Positions 10,271 to 19,248 of a stretch of 64,000 nucleotides of DNA are shown here, one piece after another; within the stretch, counting starts at the first letter, position 1; every line of letters starts with the position of its first letter. Location: positions 2,541,510-2,605,509 of the forward strand of contig NC_014150.1 of the NCBI RefSeq assembly GCF_000092845.1. Reading direction: 5' to 3'. The notes beneath the pieces are model-generated. The model did not search any database and was not told the origin of the DNA. It was given only the letters and a program-made list of their open reading frames with translations. The translations under genes and the position numbers were made by a program. Origin of the DNA: Brachyspira murdochii DSM 12563. Its GTDB lineage: Bacteria > Spirochaetota > Brachyspiria > Brachyspirales > Brachyspiraceae.

Positions 10271-12391
10271 TTAAATATCTTTAACAGAAGCTTTAATTTT
10301 ATATTTTATTTTCTCTCCCGCTTTTAATGATATTTTTTTACAGCATACTATTGTGGAGTTTTGATAATTCATTTCAAGTTTATCAACAGCATCGGATATA
10401 GTATAGTTAGGCATATACAAGAATGAAGTTTCTTCACTGCTTTCTATCATCACATTTATTTTTATGTATCCTTCATCAGCCATAGCAAAAGAAGTACCTG
10501 TATACTCACCAATATCAGAAAGATTATCTGATATTCTCACCCCTCCGCCTATATAATATCTGTCTTTTTCCTGTCCTGCAAGAAGTGTTATATTATTTTC
10601 TAATGCATATATAAACTCTGTATCTTCATTAGATTTATTTTCAATAATAACATCAAGAGAGAAAGTACCGTCATTATTTATTACGTATCTTTTTATCAAA
10701 TGAACATCTTTACCATTAGCTTTTGAAGTTTTTTCAAAAGAAACTGTAGCATAATCTTTATTAATGAGATTTTCTAGTATATTGTAATACTCTTCATAAA
10801 ATGATGCATTCTCTTCATATTTTAATAATTGGAATTCTTCTGCAGTAGGCATTTTATTTAAGAAGTGATCTACTCCGAAAACTTTTTCATTTTTATCAAA
10901 TACTAAATATTTAGCTATTTTTTCATCAACTTTTTTTGCTATTTCATGTATGGATACATGTTCATTGCCGTTATTATTAGTATCTGCATTTTTCATAGCC
11001 TCTATATGATAAGCCTCTTTTCTTCTTTTTAGACAGTCTATTAAATTTATAGGATTTTCTTTTTTTATATCCCATTCTATTATAGAGCCGCTTAAAGAAT
11101 GCAAAATGAAATCGGCACTTTCTGATGAAATCATAACTTCATCTCTTCCGTCCATATCAAAATCCATATTATGACTTAAGAAATGTTTTCTTCCATATAC
11201 TTTTTCTAAAGATATTGTTGTTGCTTTTATTAGATTGGCATATGTTTCATGTCTTAAATTATTTAAATAAAGTCCTCCAAATGTACCATGCCAATAAGGG
11301 CAGTTGCATTGTCCTTTTAATAAATAGTTTAAAGCAATTTCTTTTTCTTTGTAGTTGGATTCTGTAATTTCGCCTATAAGATTGGAAGTAAATATCATTC
11401 TCTTATTCATTCTGTTGCTTTCAGAATATTTATAAAAATAATTTCTCCAAAATCCGCCTCTCATAAATCTAGTTATTATTTCATTATTTTCATCTTTTTT
11501 AAGCTCTTGCTGTTTTTTATGGAATTCATACTGAGTTTCAGCAGGAAGTACCCAAGTAAGCATTTCTTCATAAGAGCCTGTAGGTATATATATTTTTGAA
11601 ACAGGTGCATGACGCTCCATATATTCACTGTATGTTGTTGTTATGATAGTATCTTTTTCTTTTGTAAGTGCTTCAAAGAATTTTTCAAGCCATTTATCTT
11701 CATATACCCATTTTTGAGTACCAGGCCAATCCCCGTATTTTTCTCCGTCATCGTGCAAAACTACAACTCTGTTTCCATCTTCTGTTGCTATTGATTTTAA
11801 ATACTCAATAGATTTTTCTACGTCTCTAAAAGGTATAAGGTAGCGAAGTTCTTGTGATATAGGAAATATATTAAGTTTATAGCTTTCATTATCAGTAATA
11901 AAATATCCGAACATATTTTTTGTGTCTATTCCTGTAGTTAAAAACTGAGAATCATCAAGCATTATATATTTAATACCGTTTTTGGCTAAATTTTTAACTA
12001 ATGTAGGCTCCCATACTCTTTCAGCAAGCCAAGCTCCTTTAGGTGTTAAATTAAATTTATCTTCTATATATTCATTTAATCTTTTTATCTGTATGTCTTT
12101 ATCTTTATCAGGTATTGAAGGCATTATAGGCTCATAAAAACCGCCGCTTTGAAGTTCTATTCTATTATCATCTGCCAATTTTTTTAATGCTTCTATATGT
12201 TCTGGGTGATGTTTTTCTATCCATTCTAACAGACAGCCTGTATAGTGAAAATTAAATTTTATATCTTTATATTTTGTGAGTATATCCAAAAAAGGTTTAT
12301 ATGCTTTTTGGTATGTGCTTTCAAATACAAAGTCAAAATTACCTACTGGCTGATGATTATGATTGCCTAGTATTAAGTTAATAGTTTTCAT
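10271..12391 (-). CDS. glycoside hydrolase family 57 (4-alpha-glucanotransferase / alpha-amylase type)
   Basis: 706 residues. The N-terminal GH57 (beta/alpha)7 barrel has NHNHQPVG (motif 1), GGFYEPIM (motif 2), WLAERVWEP with the likely nucleophile Glu124 (motif 3) and HDDGEKYGDWPGT with the likely acid Asp214 (motif 4). These positions match Thermococcus 4-alpha-glucanotransferase almost exactly (established knowledge). The C-terminal beta-sandwich has GGVRISDNLSD and related strands. It remodels or degrades alpha-glucans or maltodextrins in the cytoplasm (no signal peptide). Transferase versus hydrolase cannot be decided from sequence alone. Confidence 0.88.
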   Translation of the reverse strand: MKTINLILGNHNHQPVGNFDFVFESTYQKAYKPFLDILTKYKDIKFNFHYTGCLLEWIEKHHPEHIEALKKLADDNRIELQSGGFYEPIMPSIPDKDKDIQIKRLNEYIEDKFNLTPKGAWLAERVWEPTLVKNLAKNGIKYIMLDDSQFLTTGIDTKNMFGYFITDNESYKLNIFPISQELRYLIPFRDVEKSIEYLKSIATEDGNRVVVLHDDGEKYGDWPGTQKWVYEDKWLEKFFEALTKEKDTIITTTYSEYMERHAPVSKIYIPTGSYEEMLTWVLPAETQYEFHKKQQELKKDENNEIITRFMRGGFWRNYFYKYSESNRMNKRMIFTSNLIGEITESNYKEKEIALNYLLKGQCNCPYWHGTFGGLYLNNLRHETYANLIKATTISLEKVYGRKHFLSHNMDFDMDGRDEVMISSESADFILHSLSGSIIEWDIKKENPINLIDCLKRRKEAYHIEAMKNADTNNNGNEHVSIHEIAKKVDEKIAKYLVFDKNEKVFGVDHFLNKMPTAEEFQLLKYEENASFYEEYYNILENLINKDYATVSFEKTSKANGKDVHLIKRYVINNDGTFSLDVIIENKSNEDTEFIYALENNITLLAGQEKDRYYIGGGVRISDNLSDIGEYTGTSFAMADEGYIKINVMIESSEETSFLYMPNYTISDAVDKLEMNYQNSTIVCCKKISLKAGEKIKYKIKASVKDI

Positions 12392-12525
12392 TATTATGCC
12401 CTGCCTGATTAAAAATTTATTACTTATAATTTCGTAATAATAGAAATTTTAATTAACATAATTCTATACTAAATAATGCTTTTTGTAAAGTCACTATTAT
12501 ATTTATAGTATTACTTCAAACAGTA

Positions 12526-12553
12526 TTGACTTTATTTTTTTATGATTTAAAAT
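12526..12553 (+). promoter_or_regulatory. probable promoter of glmS
   Basis: TTGACT, a 16-bp spacer, then TAAAAT, about 73 bases before the glmS ATG. It matches the vegetative sigma consensus well for the -35 box and moderately for the -10 box. Confidence 0.4.
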
Positions 12554-12626
12554 ATACGATTATCAAAAATAGGCTATTTTTAAAAAATAATGTTTTTGAT
12601 AAAATTTATTATTTTGGGAATTTTTT

Positions 12627-14450
12627 ATGTGCGGAATAGTTGGATATATAGGACATAATGATAATGCTATTAATATATTAATGGAAGGACTTTCATCTTT
12701 GGAGTATAGGGGATATGATTCTGCAGGTATATCTATAGTTGATTCAAAAAATGATATTATAACTTTTAAGGCAGAAGGAAAACTCGAGAATTTGAGACAT
12801 ATTGTTCAGGATAATATATCCTCAAATATAGGAATAGGTCATACTAGATGGGCAACGCATGGGGCTCCTTCTGATATTAATGCCCACCCGCATTTTACTG
12901 AAAGGCTTTCTCTTGTTCATAACGGTATTATAGAAAATTATAAAGATATAAAAAAAGATTTAGTAGCTAAGGGATATAAATTCCTTTCTGAAACTGATAC
13001 TGAAGTGGCGGCAAATTTAATAGATTCATTATATGATGGTGATCCTCTAATAGCTATAAAAAAAGCAGTTAACATAATAGAAGGATCCTATGCTTTTGCT
13101 ATAATATTTAAAGATGATATTAATAAAGTATATGCTGTAAGAAAGTCAGCTCCTTTAATAGCAGCATTGGGTCATAATGAAAACTTTTTAGCTTCTGATA
13201 TACCAGCAATATTGAAATACACTAATAAATACATTCTAATAGAAGAAAATAATATTGCTGTTTTGGAAAGAAACAAAATAAATATATACGATGAAAACTT
13301 AAAAGAAATTGATTATAAAATACTTGAGGCCAATTGGACTGTAGAGCAGGCAGAGAAATGCGGATATGATCATTTTATGCTTAAAGAAATTAATGAACAG
13401 CCTAAAGCACTTCTTGATACTATAGAGCCTAGAATAGTTCAGGGTGTTCCGGATTTTGAAAGGGACGGTATAACTGATAAAAGTTTTTGGAAGTTTTTTG
13501 ATAGGGTTTATATAGTAGGCTGCGGTACTTCTATGCATGCTGCTATGATAGGAAAAAGGCTTATAGAAGATAATTGCAGAATACCTGTAGAATGCGAAAT
13601 AGCTTCTGAGTTTAGATATAAAAATCCTATACTAACAGAAAAAACTTTATCAATATTTATATCACAGTCTGGAGAAACTGCTGATACTTTAGCAGCTTTG
13701 AATTTGGTTAAAGATAAAGGATACAAAACTTTAGCTATAGTAAATGTTAATGGATCTTCTATTGCTAGGAATGCTGATTATGTGATATATACTTATGCAG
13801 GACCTGAAATATCAGTAGCTTCAACAAAGGCTTATTCTGTACAGATGGCCATAATGTATTTAATAACTTTTAAGATAATATTAGAGAGAAAAATAAAAGA
13901 TAATGATTATATAAAACTTCTTATAAAAAATTTGCTTAATACTATAGACTCTATAAAAGATGTGCTTAATATGAGCGATGCTATAAAAGATTTATGTATA
14001 GATTATAAAGAAGCAAGCAGTATATTTTTTATAGGGAGAGATTTGGACTATTATCAGGTTATGGAAGGGGCTTTAAAAATGAAAGAGATTAGCTATATTC
14101 ACTGCGAGGCATATGCAGGAGGCGAGCTTAAACATGGTGCTATATCTCTTATAACCGATAATACTCCAGTTGTGGCATTGGCTATACAGGAGAAAATATT
14201 AAGTAAAATGATAAGCAATACAAAAGAGGTAATATCTAGGGGAGCTAATGTTCTTTTATTTGCCAAAGAAGATATTGATATAGATAAAGATGCCTACAGA
14301 AAAATAGTATATCTTCCGAAAGTAGAGGATATGTTTATGCCTATAGTGTCTATAGCAGCATTACAATTATTAGCTTATCATACTGCTGTTATAAGGGGAT
14401 GCGATGTAGATAAGCCTAGAAATTTGGCTAAGAGTGTAACTGTAGAATAG
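12627..14450 (+). CDS. glmS: glutamine-fructose-6-phosphate aminotransferase (isomerizing)
   Basis: Makes glucosamine-6-phosphate, the first step to UDP-GlcNAc. 607 residues, the standard length. Cys2 in MCGIVGYIG is the N-terminal nucleophile of the class II amidotransferase domain, with GHTRWATHG and SLVHNGIIENY following. Two SIS domains follow, with FISQSGETADTLAAL and the VASTKAYSVQ loop, and the end is DKPRNLAKSVTVE with the conserved Lys needed for the sugar site. It is the last clear host gene before the prophage. Confidence 0.98.
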   Translation: MCGIVGYIGHNDNAINILMEGLSSLEYRGYDSAGISIVDSKNDIITFKAEGKLENLRHIVQDNISSNIGIGHTRWATHGAPSDINAHPHFTERLSLVHNGIIENYKDIKKDLVAKGYKFLSETDTEVAANLIDSLYDGDPLIAIKKAVNIIEGSYAFAIIFKDDINKVYAVRKSAPLIAALGHNENFLASDIPAILKYTNKYILIEENNIAVLERNKINIYDENLKEIDYKILEANWTVEQAEKCGYDHFMLKEINEQPKALLDTIEPRIVQGVPDFERDGITDKSFWKFFDRVYIVGCGTSMHAAMIGKRLIEDNCRIPVECEIASEFRYKNPILTEKTLSIFISQSGETADTLAALNLVKDKGYKTLAIVNVNGSSIARNADYVIYTYAGPEISVASTKAYSVQMAIMYLITFKIILERKIKDNDYIKLLIKNLLNTIDSIKDVLNMSDAIKDLCIDYKEASSIFFIGRDLDYYQVMEGALKMKEISYIHCEAYAGGELKHGAISLITDNTPVVALAIQEKILSKMISNTKEVISRGANVLLFAKEDIDIDKDAYRKIVYLPKVEDMFMPIVSIAALQLLAYHTAVIRGCDVDKPRNLAKSVTVE

Positions 14451-14630
14451 TGTTTTTGTGTTTTAATTTAGTATATGCCTAAACAAATATAGTTTGTAAT
14501 ATTTGGCTAAGTGTACATAGTGAGCATTCTGAGTGTATTTGTAAAGGTAGATTAAATTTTATATATTACAATACATTTAATATGTATTTTTTTAATATAA
14601 AGTTATAGCAATTGCATTTTATGCGAAGTG

Positions 14631-14685
14631 TGCCGACGAAGTACTCCTGCGGCTGAAGGAAGTACAGTTAGGTATGTCGTTGGCA
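14631..14685. other. GC-rich nested hairpin in AT-rich intergenic DNA
   Basis: TGCCGACG at 14631 pairs with CGTTGGCA at 14678-14685 (one G-U). Inside it, TACTCCT at 14642 pairs with AGGAAGTA at 14657-14664 (one bulge). The block stands out by composition from its surroundings. It could be a structured RNA or a dispersed repeat; no gene starts directly after it. Confidence 0.4.
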
Positions 14686-15291
14686 AAAACTTGCGTGTGC
14701 GGTAAAAAAGTTAATAATTTCTATGAAAAGTGCATCAGTTGATAAAATAAAATTGTTCCAGTATATACTAAATTTAATAATTTATTTCATATGTAAAATA
14801 TAATTTAGTATTATTTTTAGACTTGCACTTTTTTGGCTCTTTGGGAGAAGTATGCCGTTCTATGTGCCATAGATAAGCGAATCTGGAAAAAATTAATAAA
14901 AAATTGATAAACTTAAAAGTTTAACGAATTTTTTAAAATCTATAAGAAAGCGGTACAAGGCTTTATTTTTATTGCAAGACAAAATACAAGCAGGAATCAA
15001 ACTATTTGAGAGATAGTTTTTCACACTTGTACCGCATTTCAAGCTTATTAAAATTAAAGAACAATTACTGTTATTTTTCTTCTGAGCATACAACTCTTTT
15101 GAAGATAGTATTATACTTCTATCCACTTTCATATTGATTCCTTTAATGCTTCAAAAGTTTCTCAGGCTTTTGTTTTTGATGCATTTTATAATTTGTCTTG
15201 CGTTAACTAATATACACAAAATAATTTTAAAGTCAACAAAATAAAAAAAATTTTTAAAACTAATTTTTTAATAAAATAAATTTGATTTTTT

Positions 15292-15372
15292 AGTAGGTAG
15301 GTGGGTAGGTTTGTATGCAGTTTTTGGCACATTTCTTGCAGTAGGTTAACTACTACTACTTACCTACCTACT
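15292..15372. repeat. inverted repeat with telomere-like AGGT units
   Basis: AGTAGGTAGGT at 15292-15302 and ACCTACCTACT at 15362-15372 are a perfect 11-bp inverted pair. The left arm continues GGGTAGG and the inner right flank contains AACTACTACTACTT. It lies in gene-free DNA left of the integrase. Its role is unknown; recombination or transcription termination are options. Confidence 0.6.
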
Positions 15373-15657
15373 TTTTAACTTTCTTTTTGATTTAAAGATT
15401 TTAAAAATAAAAAATTAGAAAACATAGTTATCTAGTATTTATAAAAAAGCCGTGTTTTTGAAGTTTTTTAATCAGGCATACATAAATCTATATTAAACCT
15501 AAAAAAGCCCTAAAAACAAGCCTCTACGCTTCAAATAAAACCATTCAAATCAAAAATCAAAACTCAATTTTTAATGATGTTATCGCAATAGCATAAATTA
15601 AAAATTAAAATAGCTCCTAATAGAAAAAAGGCAGTAAATAAAATCATAATTTTTTAT

Positions 15658-15874
15658 AGTAAAGTGTGCAAAACGTGCATGTTCATTTCGAGCATCTTAA
15701 CTAGTAAAGTGTACAAAGCGTGCATGTTCATTTCGAGCATCTTACCAGTAAAGTGTACAAAGTGTGCATGTTCATTTCGAGCATCTTACCAGTAAAGTGT
15801 ACAAAGTGTGCATGTTCATTTCGTGCATCTTACCAGTAAAGCGTACAAAGTGTGCATGTTCATTTCGTGCATCT
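15658..15874. repeat. five tandem copies of a 44-bp repeat beside the integrase gene
   Basis: Copies begin at 15658, 15703, 15747, 15791 and 15835 (the first is 45 bp, the last is missing its final bases). Each begins AGTAAAGTGTACAAAG and contains GTGCATGTTCATTTCG. Copies differ at a few positions only, with no unique spacers, so this is a tandem array and not CRISPR. The array ends 111 bases beyond the integrase stop. Iterated protein-binding (arm) sites for the recombinase are possible but unproven. Confidence 0.9.
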
Positions 15875-15985
15875 CATAAAAAATACCAAATCAATTATAA
15901 AAAGTTAAATCAAAAAGTTTTTATTCTTCAGGAATATATTATTTATAAATATCATAATATAGTATGGTATTTATATATAGCCTAG

Positions 15986-17134
15986 CTATCTATTTTTTAT
16001 ACTCAGTTTATCAATCCTGTTATTAAGCTCATTCATTTTGATGACTATTGTATTAAGTGTATTTGTTATATTTTCTTGAAAGTCATTTTTTATATTTTTG
16101 ATTTCATTATCTCTATTTATTTTTTCTGTATTTGCTTTATTGAATGGGTGATTACTCATTGCATTTTTTATCATATTCATAAGCACATAAATATATCTGC
16201 TCGTTGTTGTATTAATATTTGAATGTCCCATCATCTTGCTTATTAAATAAGTTTCTGTTCCGCTTTCTGCCATATCAGTTGCAAAACCACGTCTAAAAGA
16301 ATGGCAGGTTATTTTTACCTTATTTCTTTTTGATATTACTCTCATAATCATAGTCATAGTTTCTATTGCTAAATCCTGACCATTATTTTTTATAAAAAGA
16401 TTATTCTGTTCTTTAATTTTATTTTTTCTTAATATCTCATCACGCTCTGCTATATAATCAATTAATACATCTTTGATCATATCAGAAAAAACAACTATGC
16501 GAGGCTTACTTCCTTTGGTTTTATAAATAGTTATAGTTTTGTTTTCAAGATTAATATTTCTAATATCTATTCCTGCAGTTTCCTTTCTGCGAATGCCTGT
16601 GTTTGACATTAAAAGCATCATTAAAATATTTCTTTGATTTGTGAAACTTTCTTTTGAAGTTCTTTCTATTTTTTTTATGATATCTAAAGTTTGATTTGCT
16701 TTTATCACCAACTGCTCTTTTATTATTGGCTTTGGTCTTTTTATATCATCAAAAGTATCTATCAATATTTTAGCTTCTATTATTTTTTTCTTATGCAAAA
16801 ACTTCAGATAACTTTTAACAACATTTATTCTGCAGTTGATAATATCAGATGATAATTGATGTTCTGTTTGGTATGATATATATTTTTCTAATAATTCTTT
16901 ATTTATATTTTTGTATAGAACTTCAGTACTACAAATATATAGATAATCTTTTTCAGCGAAAATAGAATAATCATTATCTTGCTTAATTATGAACTTAAAA
17001 AAATATATAATATTATTTTTATAAGTTTTTACAGTTGATGGGCTTTTATCTATAGAAAGATAATCAGAAAATTGAATAATAAAATTGACATCTTTGGAAT
17101 AATCATAAAGATTATATTTTTCAGCATTAAGCAT
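15986..17134 (-). CDS. tyrosine recombinase / phage-type integrase 1
   Basis: About 382 residues from the ATG at 17134; an earlier ATG at 17149 overlaps the GGAG that looks like the ribosome site, so I prefer 17134. The N-terminal SAM-like DNA-binding domain (DYLSIDKSPSTVKTYKNNI) precedes the catalytic domain. Active-site residues are visible: Arg in NTGIRRKETAGI, Lys in TKGSKPR, HSFRRG (His-x-x-Arg), the later His in MMGHSN, and the Tyr nucleophile in TSRYIYV. A coiled-coil tail follows, which is unusual for an integrase. It is a candidate for integrating this prophage or a separate left-end element. Confidence 0.88.
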   Translation of the reverse strand: MLNAEKYNLYDYSKDVNFIIQFSDYLSIDKSPSTVKTYKNNIIYFFKFIIKQDNDYSIFAEKDYLYICSTEVLYKNINKELLEKYISYQTEHQLSSDIINCRINVVKSYLKFLHKKKIIEAKILIDTFDDIKRPKPIIKEQLVIKANQTLDIIKKIERTSKESFTNQRNILMMLLMSNTGIRRKETAGIDIRNINLENKTITIYKTKGSKPRIVVFSDMIKDVLIDYIAERDEILRKNKIKEQNNLFIKNNGQDLAIETMTMIMRVISKRNKVKITCHSFRRGFATDMAESGTETYLISKMMGHSNINTTTSRYIYVLMNMIKNAMSNHPFNKANTEKINRDNEIKNIKNDFQENITNTLNTIVIKMNELNNRIDKLSIKNR

Positions 17135-17136
17135 AA

Positions 17137-17199
17137 AAAACAACTCCATTTTTATTCTAAAAAATTTGCTTGACTTTTGAAAAAGAATAGAGTTGTTTT
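17137..17199. promoter_or_regulatory. inverted repeat across the integrase 1 start region
   Basis: AAAACAACTC...ATTCT (17137-17158) and AGAAT...GAGTTGTTTT (17184-17199) form a broken palindrome around TTGCTTGACTTTT. It overlaps the integrase start and upstream region, so it could be an operator or part of a recombination site. Confidence 0.45.
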
Positions 17200-17314
17200 C
17201 TTAGATGTAATTATTATCGTCTTAAATAATTTTTCATTAAATATTTTTATATAATTATTGACAAAGTCATTTTATTTTATTAAATTTTTAGTAAACAATA
17301 GAAGTGAGGGTTAT

Positions 17315-18073
17315 ATGTTAATAGCATTTATGATATTTATTTTTATAATAGTTATAGCTAGTTTTTTATATAGTTTTACTTTCTCTAAAAAATCAAATGT
17401 TGAAAAAGTTAATAGCAATGATCACATAGAAATTACTTTTGAATATAATGAACCTAGAAAAACAGGTAAATTATTAAGGGACTTTCCTGCTAATTATACC
17501 ATAATAGATGTTGAAACTACAGGATTAAAACCTAGAGAAGATAAGATAATAGAAATAGGAGCCATTAAATATAGAGATAATAAAGAAATAGATTATTTTT
17601 CAACTTTAGTAAAAGTAGATTATATTCCAAACTTTATAAGTTCATACACAAATATTACTAATAAAATGGTAAAAAATGCACCTAGAGTAGATGAAGCTAT
17701 AAAACAATTTTATGATTTTGTAGGGGATGATATATTAGTTGGTTATAATGTTCCATTTGATATAAAGTTTTTATATGATGCTTTATATGAAGTTAGTAAT
17801 GGAGAACTTTTATTAAATAATGATTTTATTGATGTTATGTATATAGCTAAAAGAGTATTAAAAGATTTAGAAAATTATAAGCAAGTAACAGTTGCATCAT
17901 ATTATAACATTAGTATAGATAATTTGCATAGAGCTATGGGAGATTGTAAATTATGCAGTGCTATATATGAATGTTTACAAAAAGATATACTTGAAAAATG
18001 GGGAGCATTTAATAAGTTCTACAAAAAATATCCGAAAATAAAAAATAAGATTGAAAATAACAAAAATGAATAA
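17315..18073 (+). CDS. membrane-anchored DnaQ/PolC-type 3'-5' exonuclease
   Basis: 252 residues from the ATG at 17315, which follows GTGAGGG; the longer frame back to 17258 relies on a TTG. One N-terminal transmembrane helix (LIAFMIFIFIIVIASFLYSF) is followed by a DEDDh exonuclease domain: ExoI IIDVETTGLKP, ExoII GYNVPFDIKFLYDA, ExoIII HRAMGDCKLCSAIY. Such domains degrade DNA or RNA 3' ends. An N-terminal membrane anchor is unusual for the family. Whether it is host or prophage cargo is unclear, because it sits between the integrase and the lysis end of the phage. Confidence 0.85.
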   Translation: MLIAFMIFIFIIVIASFLYSFTFSKKSNVEKVNSNDHIEITFEYNEPRKTGKLLRDFPANYTIIDVETTGLKPREDKIIEIGAIKYRDNKEIDYFSTLVKVDYIPNFISSYTNITNKMVKNAPRVDEAIKQFYDFVGDDILVGYNVPFDIKFLYDALYEVSNGELLLNNDFIDVMYIAKRVLKDLENYKQVTVASYYNISIDNLHRAMGDCKLCSAIYECLQKDILEKWGAFNKFYKKYPKIKNKIENNKNE

Positions 18074-18169
18074 TTCTTTTGCTATTCATATTGATTGCCT
18101 ATTTTTATGAAAAAGTTTAAAATTAATTTATATTAATTTCTAAAAACCATAAATTATATTTTTATTCTC

Positions 18170-18204
18170 AAGGGCAGGAGTTTAAGCTTCGCCCTTATTT
18201 TTTA
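18170..18204 (+). terminator. terminator after the exonuclease gene
   Basis: AAGGGC (18170-18175) pairs with GCCCTT (18191-18196) and is followed by ATTTTTT. It lies about 100 bases after the stop. Confidence 0.75.
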
Positions 18205-18369
18205 TATTCAGTCATAATCAATAAAAAAGATTAATAAAGATTATAGTATAAAGTTTTTTTCTTAAAAGAAATCATAAACCTTAATATTTTGTATATATGG
18301 TATAGAATAAAAAATATTTTTTTAATCTGATAAAAAAATATTTTTACTAAATAAAAAAGGAGGTAAATT

Positions 18370-18456
18370 ATGACTTTTAATTTAGAAAAAGCTATTAGAG
18401 CAATATTTGTTATAGTTAATACCGTAATTGCTCTAATAGACATATTCAAAGATTAA
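18370..18456 (+). CDS. 28-residue hydrophobic peptide (peptide A)
   Basis: ATG at 18370 follows an excellent SD (AAAAGGAGGT, 8 bases before). The peptide begins MTFNLEKAIRAI, has one hydrophobic helix (IFVIVNTVIALIDIF) and ends KD. The coding sequence contains a perfect 13-bp inverted repeat (CTATTAGAGCAAT 18392-18404 / ATTGCTCTAATAG 18427-18439). A second hairpin follows at 18477. Length, SD and topology closely match peptide B at 41565, and an RHH gene follows in both places. It resembles type I toxin peptides or small phage membrane proteins; function is inferred only. Confidence 0.6.
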   Translation: MTFNLEKAIRAIFVIVNTVIALIDIFKD

Positions 18457-18476
18457 GGTTAATACCTTATTAAAAG

Positions 18477-18504
18477 CACCAAATATAGAGCAATATATTT
18501 GGTG
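18477..18504 (+). terminator. perfect 11-bp hairpin between peptide A and the RHH gene
   Basis: CACCAAATATA and TATATTTGGTG with a 6-nt loop. No strong T-tract follows, so it may attenuate or stabilise rather than terminate fully. Confidence 0.5.
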
Positions 18505-18547
18505 TTAAAATTATAATATTAAAATAAATAATATCAAGGAGTTGTAT

Positions 18548-18733
18548 ATGGCTAATGAATTAGAAAAAAAAGAAGAGTTAAAAAAAGCACCCAAAAAACT
18601 GCACTGGGCTTTTACAGCCCCAGAAGAATGTATTAATGAAATGAAAGACTATGCAAGAAAGTACAATATGTCTTTAGGCGAATATATAGAGGCTATTCAT
18701 AAAAGATATTTAGAAAGCATACAAAAAAAATAA
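18548..18733 (+). CDS. small ribbon-helix-helix-like protein
   Basis: 61 residues. The ATG at 18548 follows AAGGAG by 6 bases; the open frame from an upstream TTG is not needed. A charged Lys/Glu N-terminus (ELEKKEELKKAPKK) precedes an RHH-like core: strand LHWAFTAPEE, helix CINEMKDYARKYN, turn MS, helix LGEYIEAIHKRYLE. RHH proteins are DNA-binding dimers, often antitoxins or phage regulators. It lies 91 bases after peptide A in the same direction, suggesting a two-gene unit. The same peptide/RHH order recurs at 41.6-42.0 kb. Confidence 0.55.
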   Translation: MANELEKKEELKKAPKKLHWAFTAPEECINEMKDYARKYNMSLGEYIEAIHKRYLESIQKK

Positions 18734-18746
18734 TAAAAAAATACAA

Positions 18747-18803
18747 GGCTGAAACTTGGCAAAGTTACAGCCCTTAATCCAACATATTAGTGAGTCTAAT
18801 ATG
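18747..18803. terminator. two hairpins after the RHH gene
   Basis: GGCTG/CAGCC (18747-18751 / 18768-18772) and a perfect 8-bp stem CATATTAG/CTAATATG (18783-18790 / 18796-18803). They probably end the rightward transcript. Confidence 0.45.
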
Positions 18804-18965
18804 CAAAAACTAAACCATATTTATTTTATATTAATAATTAATAATATCAATATAAAATATATTAATAAAAAATAGAGCAGAACTTTAAAAAAGCTCTGCC
18901 CATAAAACATTTTATTATAATTTAGGAGAAAAAAATGGTAGATGAATAGTAATATTGATTATTTA

Positions 18966-19190
18966 TTATTTATCGCCTTCAAACTTTGACTGATAACTTT
19001 TAAATCCAGCAAGTCCAAGCAAACCACCCATCAAAAATGGAAGAGCTTCACCAAGCCTAACATCTTTAGAAAAAACCAAAAACGCTATACAAACAAGCAT
19101 AACCGCCGAACCTAATAAGCTGATTAAACGCATACTAGAAAGATGGCCAGTCTTTGAACATAGAAGTAAATCTTTAAAGGTATTAAACAT
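18966..19190 (-). CDS. holin-like small membrane protein
   Basis: 74 residues, with two hydrophobic segments (LISLLGSAVMLVCIAFLVF and ALPFLMGGLLGLAGF) around a short loop, a basic start and a charged tail. This topology and the motif SSMRLISLLGSA resemble small phage holin or inner-membrane proteins of tailed phages. It is the last gene of the leftward late operon, near the lysis genes. Other small phage membrane proteins look the same, so the holin role is inferred. Confidence 0.5.
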   Translation of the reverse strand: MFNTFKDLLLCSKTGHLSSMRLISLLGSAVMLVCIAFLVFSKDVRLGEALPFLMGGLLGLAGFKSYQSKFEGDK

Positions 19191-19248
19191 AAATAACCTC
19201 TGTAATAATTTTTTAATATAAAAAACTTAAAAATAAAAAATTGGGAGC

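Larger units (their letters stand above)
14451..15657. other. gene-poor junction between glmS and the prophage
   Basis: No convincing gene. A minus-strand frame at 14893-15132 has an SD-like AAAGGA and four Cys but no recognisable family. It overlaps a repeat pair: GCGGTACAAG at 14950-14959 and its complement CTTGTACCGC at 15026-15035. A related GTACCGCTTTC...AAAATTCGTTAAA sequence lies right of the prophage at 54101-54135, so this is probably a dispersed host repeat rather than a gene. A short fragment reading FLALWEKYAVLCAIDK (plus strand, near 14829) is likewise gene-like debris. Confidence 0.5.

Noticed and set aside
14893-15132. 79-residue minus-strand frame with SD-like AAAGGA
   Set aside because: It overlaps an inverted repeat whose relatives lie elsewhere in the window in other frames; no family resemblance.
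15658-15874. CRISPR array
   Set aside because: Copies adjoin each other with the whole 44-bp unit conserved and no unique spacers; no cas gene nearby.
15764-15985. 73-residue open frame
   Set aside because: It is produced by reading through the tandem repeat and has no ribosome site or protein-like composition.
18231-18449. 72-residue minus-strand frame over peptide A
   Set aside because: Antisense to the better supported peptide with an excellent SD; composition is low-complexity.
18935-18949. Four-codon frame MVDE with a good AGGAG site
   Set aside because: Too short to be a product; more likely the start of a deleted gene.
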